In this document: piece by piece, positions 6,752-10,662 of the stretch
How the letters are laid out: each line of letters opens with the position of its first letter
How positions within the stretch are numbered: the stretch's first letter is position 1
Assembly (NCBI GenBank): GCA_025936195.1
Contig: JAICTW010000034.1
Coordinates: 1-10,662 of the forward strand
Direction: 5' to 3'
Origin: Flavisolibacter sp.
GTDB lineage: Bacteria; Bacteroidota; Bacteroidia; Chitinophagales; Chitinophagaceae
DNA: 10,662 nt
Notes under the pieces: generated by a model
The model's input: only the letters and a program-made list of their open reading frames with translations
Told to the model about the DNA's origin: nothing
The model's database searches: none
Position numbers and translations under genes: made by a program

Positions 6752-7627
6752 ATGGAAAAGATCATAAAACCTATTTCGGGAATTGTCGGTTTTCTTATTA
6801 GTATATTCTTGTTAGCTATCGCTATTTTTTTGTTTTCACAAGCAGGCAAAGGACAAACGCCGGATCCATGGATAATGGGGGCAGGAATTTTTATGGTTGT
6901 AATCGCACTATTCCTGATGAAGGGACTGATGATCATTCAACCAAACCATTCAAGAGTATTGAATCTGTTTGGTAAATATGTGGGAACCGTAAAAGAGAAT
7001 GGATGGTTTTTTGTCAATCCTTTTTATTCAGCGGAAAACATTTCACTTCGATCACAAAATTTAGAGAGTGCTAAATTAAAAGTGAATGATAAAATGGGTA
7101 ATCCCATTGAAATTGCCGCCGTTATTGTTTGGCAGGTTGGTGAAACCTACAAAGCGGCCTATGATGTGGTGAATTATAAAGAGTACGTGATAAAGCAAAG
7201 CGAAGCAGCCATACGGCATCTTGCCACCAGTTTCCCTTATGATAATCTTGAAGATCAAAACGCCGAAATCACCTTACGTGATGGCGCTGACAAAGTGAAT
7301 GAATTATTGGAAAAGGAACTTCTGGAACGGTTAACACCTGCGGGCATTATCATTAAGGAAGCAAGGATCAGTCACCTGGCTTATGCTGCGGAAATTGCCG
7401 GTGCGATGCTGCAAAGGCAACAGGCCACGGCCATCGTTGCGGCAAGAACAAAAATTGTTGAAGGCGCAGTAGGAATGGTGGAGATGGCATTGGAAATGTT
7501 ATCTAAAAAGGACATTGTGCATTTAGATGAAGAAAAGAAAGCAGCAATGGTGAGCAATTTAATGGTGGTGCTTTGCGGAGAAAAAGGAGCACAACCTATT
7601 TTGAACACCGGAACTTTGTATCAATAA
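6752..7627 (+). CDS. SPFH/Band 7 domain membrane protein (stomatin/flotillin-like)
   Basis: This 291-residue protein has two hydrophobic segments, about residues 8-30 and 41-63, with a short loop (GKGQTPDPW) between. The SPFH domain then runs from MIIQPNHSRVLNLFGKYVG (60-78) through NGWFFVNPFY, LKVNDKMGNPIEIAAVIVWQV (109-129) and a charged helix with EITLRDGADKVNELLEKEL (172-190). The end is alpha-helical, LQRQQATAIVAARTKIVEGA (220-239), as in stomatin-like proteins. Such proteins oligomerise on membranes and organise protein or lipid patches. No partner NfeD-like protein or FtsH is nearby. It is the first gene of an operon: the next start is 2 nt after its stop. The promoter carries a double palindrome, so its level is probably controlled. 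Family assignment is firm; the cellular role is open. Confidence 0.92.
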   Translation: MEKIIKPISGIVGFLISIFLLAIAIFLFSQAGKGQTPDPWIMGAGIFMVVIALFLMKGLMIIQPNHSRVLNLFGKYVGTVKENGWFFVNPFYSAENISLRSQNLESAKLKVNDKMGNPIEIAAVIVWQVGETYKAAYDVVNYKEYVIKQSEAAIRHLATSFPYDNLEDQNAEITLRDGADKVNELLEKELLERLTPAGIIIKEARISHLAYAAEIAGAMLQRQQATAIVAARTKIVEGAVGMVEMALEMLSKKDIVHLDEEKKAAMVSNLMVVLCGEKGAQPILNTGTLYQ

Positions 7628-7629
7628 AT

Positions 7630-8133
7630 ATGTTGAAGGCAGACGAAATATCAGGAAGGGTTTTGTTTGAAGAAAAACAGAAATATCCCCGATGGGTGAT
7701 AGGGTTGATTGTGGTATGCCTGTTGCTGGCAGTTGCGGGAGTGCTTTTATCGGTCTTTACGGGTGCAGAGAAAAATGATGTTCGCATTGCATTGCCCATT
7801 GTAATACTGGTTTCAGCAATTACCATTTATCTGATTGCTAAAAGCAGGCTGGAAACCGCCGTTACTTCAAATGGTTTTTATTTCAGAGGGAAGCCATTAC
7901 AATCAAAATACAGGGTTATTGAAAAGGAAGAGATCAGCACGATAGAGGCAAGAAATTTTCCTTTTTTATCCCGTGGATATGGATGGTTTCCCAGTTATGG
8001 ATGGTATTACATAGCTGCCACCGGTGAAGGCGTTCAATTGCATTTGAAGAACGGCAAAAAATTTTTCTTTAGTTCCGCCCTTCGTCCATCCTTTGAAAGA
8101 GCATTAGAAAATTTAATTTCCTCTAAATCATAA
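7630..8133 (+). CDS. Small two-helix membrane protein, possibly with a bacterial PH-like domain
   Basis: The ATG at 7630 gives 167 residues and lies 2 nt after the SPFH stop. A longer in-frame start at 7573 would overlap the SPFH gene by 55 nt and add a basic leader, so I reject it. Residues 22-44 (WVIGLIVVCLLLAVAGVLL core) and 52-70 form two membrane helices. The rest is soluble: a strand TSNGFYFRGKPLQ (79-91), YRVIEKEEISTIEAR, an aromatic-Gly segment FLSRGYGWFPSYGWYYIAA (112-130), VQLHLKNGKKFFFSS (135-149), then a helix RPSFERALENLI. This order of two helices followed by beta strands with a closing helix resembles bacterial PH-domain membrane proteins, but that is by pattern only. Position between the SPFH and RHH genes suggests it works with the SPFH scaffold. 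Confidence 0.8.
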   Translation: MLKADEISGRVLFEEKQKYPRWVIGLIVVCLLLAVAGVLLSVFTGAEKNDVRIALPIVILVSAITIYLIAKSRLETAVTSNGFYFRGKPLQSKYRVIEKEEISTIEARNFPFLSRGYGWFPSYGWYYIAATGEGVQLHLKNGKKFFFSSALRPSFERALENLISSKS

Positions 8134-8143
8134 CCAGGAATAA

Positions 8144-8326
8144 GTGAGTTCAAAAAAAAGTTTTGTTATACGGATTGATAATGATACCTACAAAGCTTTG
8201 GAAAAGTGGGCGGCAGATGAATTCCGGAGTGTGAACGGGCACATTGAATGGATCATCAATCAAAAATTAAAAGAAGCAGGCAGGCTGAAAGAGCAAGCTC
8301 CTACCAATGCAAAACCTAAAAAGTGA
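8144..8326 (+). CDS. Arc-type ribbon-helix-helix DNA-binding protein
   Basis: This 60-residue protein starts at GTG (8144), with AGGAA at 8136-8140 just upstream as ribosome site; no ATG is available. SKKSFVIRID forms the beta strand that would enter the major groove, NDTYKALEKWAADEFRS is helix A, and NGHIEWIINQKLKEAG is helix B. The helix junction RSVN followed by I and the end KEAGRL line up well with phage P22 Arc (RSVNSEI...KKEGRI). A basic tail (NAKPKK) follows. RHH proteins of this class are dimers that bind short palindromic sites, often as tandem dimers. It lies 10 nt after the membrane gene, last in the operon, and the operon promoter has two adjacent palindromes, so autoregulation is likely. 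An antitoxin role is less likely, as no toxin-like gene adjoins it. Confidence 0.88.
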   Translation: MSSKKSFVIRIDNDTYKALEKWAADEFRSVNGHIEWIINQKLKEAGRLKEQAPTNAKPKK

Positions 8327-8469
8327 TTGTACTTAAGAACACCCAACTGTTATGAACTTCTTTGTCATTTATTTTCTGATCTTTCTTTTTTTCTGCTGCT
8401 TCAGGGTAATGCTGTTGTGGTGAAAGAAGACTGCATCCTTGCAGATGCTGAATTTTGTATATTTAAGGT
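8327..8469. other. Intergenic region between the RHH and Uma2 genes
   Basis: It holds a 23-codon hydrophobic frame (8352-8423, plus) in a T-rich stretch, a weak hairpin CTGCA-TCCT-TGCAG at 8431-8444, and GAATTTTG at 8450-8457, one mismatch from the -7 consensus, which may serve the Uma2 gene. No convincing terminator for the SPFH operon is visible. Confidence 0.4.
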
Positions 8470-9081
8470 ATGCACGAGATAAGGGAGCCAGCCATAGCTT
8501 ACGGCAAACAAAAGCTCAGTATTGAAGAATATCTTCAGTTTGAAAAAGCAGCAACTGAAAAGCACGAGTATTACAAAGGAGAGATCTTTGCGATGTCGGG
8601 TGCAAGCAATAGGCATAATTGGATCTTTACGAATTTGTTTACAGATCTTGCAAATAAATTGAAGGGAAGCCCTTGCCGTCCTTACGGAAGTGATATGCGC
8701 ATGCATATTCCTGAAAATACATTATTCACTTATCCGGATATCTCCATTTATTGCGGTGATCCGGCATCTACAGACTTTGATGAAGATTCTTTTGTTAATC
8801 CAACAGTAATCATTGAAATTTTATCACCTTCAACACGGGGCTATGATCATAGCGAAAAGTTTAGGTTGTACCGGGATATTAAAAGTTTGAAACAATATGT
8901 ATTAGTAGATGCGGAATTTATTCTCGTGGAATCGTTCATTCGTAACCCATCCGATCATTGGGAATTACTTGAATACAAATCTTTGGATGACCAATTAGTC
9001 TTTCCAAAAATTACAACGACCATTCCGCTCTCCGAAATTTATGAAGGCACAAAGCTGATACAAAACTTCCCGAATCCCTGA
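8470..9081 (+). CDS. Uma2-family (DUF820) PD-(D/E)XK nuclease-fold protein
   Basis: This 203-residue protein follows the Uma2 plan: an N-terminal [25 protein letters not shown], the motif [16 protein letters not shown] with a following His (H49), [11 protein letters not shown] with D90, [19 protein letters not shown] with E116 and K130, and YVLVDAE (143-149). D90 and E116 are the expected metal-binding acids; the lysine of the core is not two residues after E116, and K130 in the next helix is the likely stand-in, as is usual in this family. The family is annotated as endonuclease by fold, but its biological role is not established. It is a single gene between the SPFH operon and ssb. Spacing from the possible -7 box to the ATG is only 12 nt, so the mRNA leader would be very short. 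Confidence 0.88.
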   Translation: MHEIREPAIAYGKQKLSIEEYLQFEKAATEKHEYYKGEIFAMSGASNRHNWIFTNLFTDLANKLKGSPCRPYGSDMRMHIPENTLFTYPDISIYCGDPASTDFDEDSFVNPTVIIEILSPSTRGYDHSEKFRLYRDIKSLKQYVLVDAEFILVESFIRNPSDHWELLEYKSLDDQLVFPKITTTIPLSEIYEGTKLIQNFPNP

Positions 9082-9310
9082 TGGAGTGATGAAAGCCATA
9101 GATTTTATTACTGCAAATGCCATACACAGATCCTCCATTTTCTAAAACTTTCACCCGTCGCCTTCAGCCTTAAACCTTCAGCCCTGCACCTTTTTCAGTG
9201 TATAAATATTTCTTCCAAACTCTAACAAATCCTCTACATTTATCGCCTAAAAAATCGCTGTAAAAAGCGTAAATTGAACCACTATTATTAATGCGTAAAT
9301 TTTGAGCACT
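9082..9310. other. Intergenic region between the Uma2 gene and ssb
   Basis: Two 9-base direct repeats stand out: CCTTCAGCC at 9161 and 9175, and GCGTAAATT at 9267 and 9293. No clear hairpin terminator follows the Uma2 gene and no full-consensus promoter is visible, although TACATTTA (9235-9242) is one mismatch from the -7 box. No gene seen. Confidence 0.4.
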
Positions 9311-9745
9311 ATGATTAAAATGCAAGTGATCGGGAATCTTGGAAAAGATTGTACGGTCAACACAGTCAACGGAAAAAATGTAATCAACTTTACAGTGGCC
9401 CACACGGAAAAGTACCGCGACAGCGCAGGCAACAATCAGGAAAAAACAACCTGGGTAGATTGTGCCTACTGGACCGATCGCACTGCCATTGCACCTTACC
9501 TTCAAAAAGGCCAACAGGTGTTTGTGGAAGGTCAGCCGGAAGTTCGCAGCTACACCCGCAACGATGGTACAGCCGGTGCTTCACTTTCTCTTCGTGTAAG
9601 GGAAGTGCAGTTGCTGGGACGTAAAGGCGATAACAATATGGGTGGTTCTCCGGCTTCGGAGAACACCTCTTACAATAACAACCGCCAGGAAACACCAGCT
9701 GCCGCGGGCATGAATGAAGACGTTGCCGACGATCTTCCATTCTAA
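9311..9745 (+). CDS. ssb: Single-stranded DNA-binding protein
   Basis: From the ATG at 9311 this encodes 144 residues; an in-frame TTG at 9302 would add three residues but is less likely. The OB-fold spans about residues 1-105: MQVIGNLGKDC, VINFTVAHTEKYRD, TTWVDCAYWTDRTAIAPYLQKGQQVFVEG, and SLSLRVREVQLLG. A short Gly/Asn/Ser/Pro linker (105-133) follows, and the chain ends with the acidic tip DVADDLPF, the conserved tail that recruits replication and repair proteins. Length and layout suit a normal bacterial SSB, which coats single-stranded DNA during replication, recombination and repair. It appears to be a single-gene unit with its own terminator downstream. Whether it is the main or a second copy cannot be told here. 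Confidence 0.96.
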   Translation: MIKMQVIGNLGKDCTVNTVNGKNVINFTVAHTEKYRDSAGNNQEKTTWVDCAYWTDRTAIAPYLQKGQQVFVEGQPEVRSYTRNDGTAGASLSLRVREVQLLGRKGDNNMGGSPASENTSYNNNRQETPAAAGMNEDVADDLPF

Positions 9746-9763
9746 AACAAATTGTAATGAAAG

Positions 9764-9793
9764 AAAATGCTCTCAGTGATGGGAGCATTTTTG
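9764..9793 (+). terminator. Rho-independent terminator of ssb
   Basis: AAAATGCTCTC (9764-9774) pairs with GGGAGCATTTT (9781-9791), with one T-G wobble and a 6-nt loop, and runs into T residues. It begins 18 nt after the ssb stop. Confidence 0.85.
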
Positions 9794-10054
9794 TTTGGTG
9801 TAGTAAATGGCGAATTGAGTATTCAATCTTTGTTGATCGAATGGGTAAGTTTTGATAAAGAGTAAGATGAACTTGCGCAAAGATGTTTTGATGATTGTTT
9901 GGTGAGAATTTATTTATGAGCCAGAGGTTTGTTTATCTATTTAACTGTCGTTGCGTCGCACTCTTGTACGTTCGGTAATTCTATTCAGCATTGTGTCAGT
10001 TTCATTCTGTAAGCCAAAAGTTTTTTACATTGTGAGTATTAATTAAAATGCTCG
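9794..10054. other. Gene-free stretch before the methyltransferase
   Basis: No frame over about 12 codons with a plausible start was found here, and no RNA gene was recognised. The segment at about 9946-9980 (CTGTCGTTGCGTCGCACTC and following bases) is richer in G and C than its AT-rich surroundings and looks unlike normal leader DNA. No full promoter consensus precedes the methyltransferase. Confidence 0.4.
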
Positions 10055-10662
10055 ATGAACCATTTGTATTTCGGCGATTGCCTTGATGTTCTAAAGGAAT
10101 TAAAACGTGAACACTCTCAGCCTTTCATTGATCTCATTTACATTGATCCTCCCTTTAACAGCAAACGCAATTACAATGTGCTTTTCGAAAGCATGGACAT
10201 GAAAGATGCCAATGCCCAAAAGCAGGCCTTTGCTGATACCTGGAGCAATTACAATTATATTGATACGCTCAATGAAATTGCAGAACTGGACCGTGACCTC
10301 TATACGGTGCTCAAAACCTTTCATGATGTAAAAAGCATTAGTGACAGCGCCGTGGCCTATTTAACCACCATGGCCATTCGCATTTGGTACATGCACAAGC
10401 TTTTAAAGGAAGCCGGGAGTTTCTATTTGCATTGCGATCCTACTATGAGCCATTATTTGAAATTGATGTGTGATATGATTTTTGGGGAGAGAAACTCTTT
10501 AAATGAAATAACGTGGCAAAGAACAAATGCACATAATGATGCAAAACAGGGAAGAAAAGCTTTTGGCAATGTCGCTGATATTATTTTATTCTATGCCAAA
10601 AAAATTGATAAGAATGTGTTTAACCAGCAATACTTAGAACACAATGAAGAATATTTAAAATC
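10055..10662 (+). CDS. Site-specific DNA methyltransferase (N6_N4_Mtase family, beta class), N-terminal part
   Basis: The frame opens at the ATG at 10055 and runs off the window after 202 codons plus two bases. An ATG 7 nt upstream is out of frame and reaches a stop after 12 codons, and the in-frame upstream stop at 10040-10042 rules out a longer start. The N-terminus MNHLYFGDCLDVLKEL is typical, and the catalytic motif IV is DPPF (31-34) in IDLIYIDPPFNSKRNYN. Next come WYMHKLLKEAGSFYLHCDPT (111-130) and LNEITWQR (149-156), then the start of the recognition region. With DPPF near the N-terminus, the cofactor motif FxGxG should follow beyond the edge, the beta-class order seen in type III Mod and many type II amino-methyltransferases. 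It would methylate adenine N6 or cytosine N4. A restriction partner, if any, lies outside. Confidence 0.92.
   Translation, partial: MNHLYFGDCLDVLKELKREHSQPFIDLIYIDPPFNSKRNYNVLFESMDMKDANAQKQAFADTWSNYNYIDTLNEIAELDRDLYTVLKTFHDVKSISDSAVAYLTTMAIRIWYMHKLLKEAGSFYLHCDPTMSHYLKLMCDMIFGERNSLNEITWQRTNAHNDAKQGRKAFGNVADIILFYAKKIDKNVFNQQYLEHNEEYLK

Noticed and set aside
7630..8326. Toxin-antitoxin pair made of the membrane protein and the RHH protein
   Set aside because: The RHH gene comes last, the upstream protein is a 167-residue two-helix membrane protein unlike known toxins, and both are coupled to an SPFH gene.
9390..9788. Minus-strand frame of 132 codons opposite ssb
   Set aside because: It is antisense to the well-supported SSB and encodes a Cys/His/Arg-rich product without a recognisable fold.
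10048..10086. ATG at 10048 as the methyltransferase start, or a regulatory upstream frame
   Set aside because: It is out of frame with the methyltransferase and stops after 12 codons; neither start has a ribosome site that would support a translational control model.

Overview
The window looks like chromosome from a member of the Bacteroidota, most likely the Chitinophagaceae or a close relative. The grounds are moderately AT-rich DNA, few Shine-Dalgarno sites, several promoter-like TAnnTTTG boxes (the Bacteroidota -7 element), and protein families typical of the group: a Bacteroidota-type S8 protease, a secreted Asp-box propeller, single-domain response regulators and a Uma2 nuclease. The genus is inference.

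Layout. Positions 1-2072 hold three minus-strand genes. In transcription order they are a CheY-like response regulator, a lipoprotein of unknown function and, 4 nt later, a secreted subtilisin-like protease cut by the left window edge. Positions 2242-4842 (minus) encode a large secreted beta-propeller of the BNR/sortilin type, closed by a strong hairpin terminator. Diverging from it at 4891-5610 (plus) is a small secreted MORN-like protein. Its terminator hairpin overlaps the 3' end of the convergent SDR-fold NAD(P)-binding protein at 5655-6590 (minus).

Positions 6687-8326 (plus) form the most interesting unit: a tight three-gene operon of an SPFH/Band 7 membrane scaffold, a two-helix membrane protein with a possible bacterial PH-like domain, and an Arc-type ribbon-helix-helix (RHH) regulator with a GTG start. 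The promoter matches the Bacteroidota consensus. Two identical perfect 10-bp palindromes, 11 bp apart centre to centre, lie on its -7 box and presumed transcription start. This suggests autoregulation of the operon by its own RHH protein.

The right part holds a solitary Uma2-family nuclease-fold gene (8470-9081), a single-stranded DNA-binding protein (9311-9745) with its own terminator, a 261-nt gene-free stretch, and the first 202 codons of a beta-class DNA methyltransferase (10055 to the right edge). The methyltransferase may begin a restriction-modification locus beyond the window. No tRNA, rRNA, CRISPR array, transposase or insertion-sequence end was recognised.
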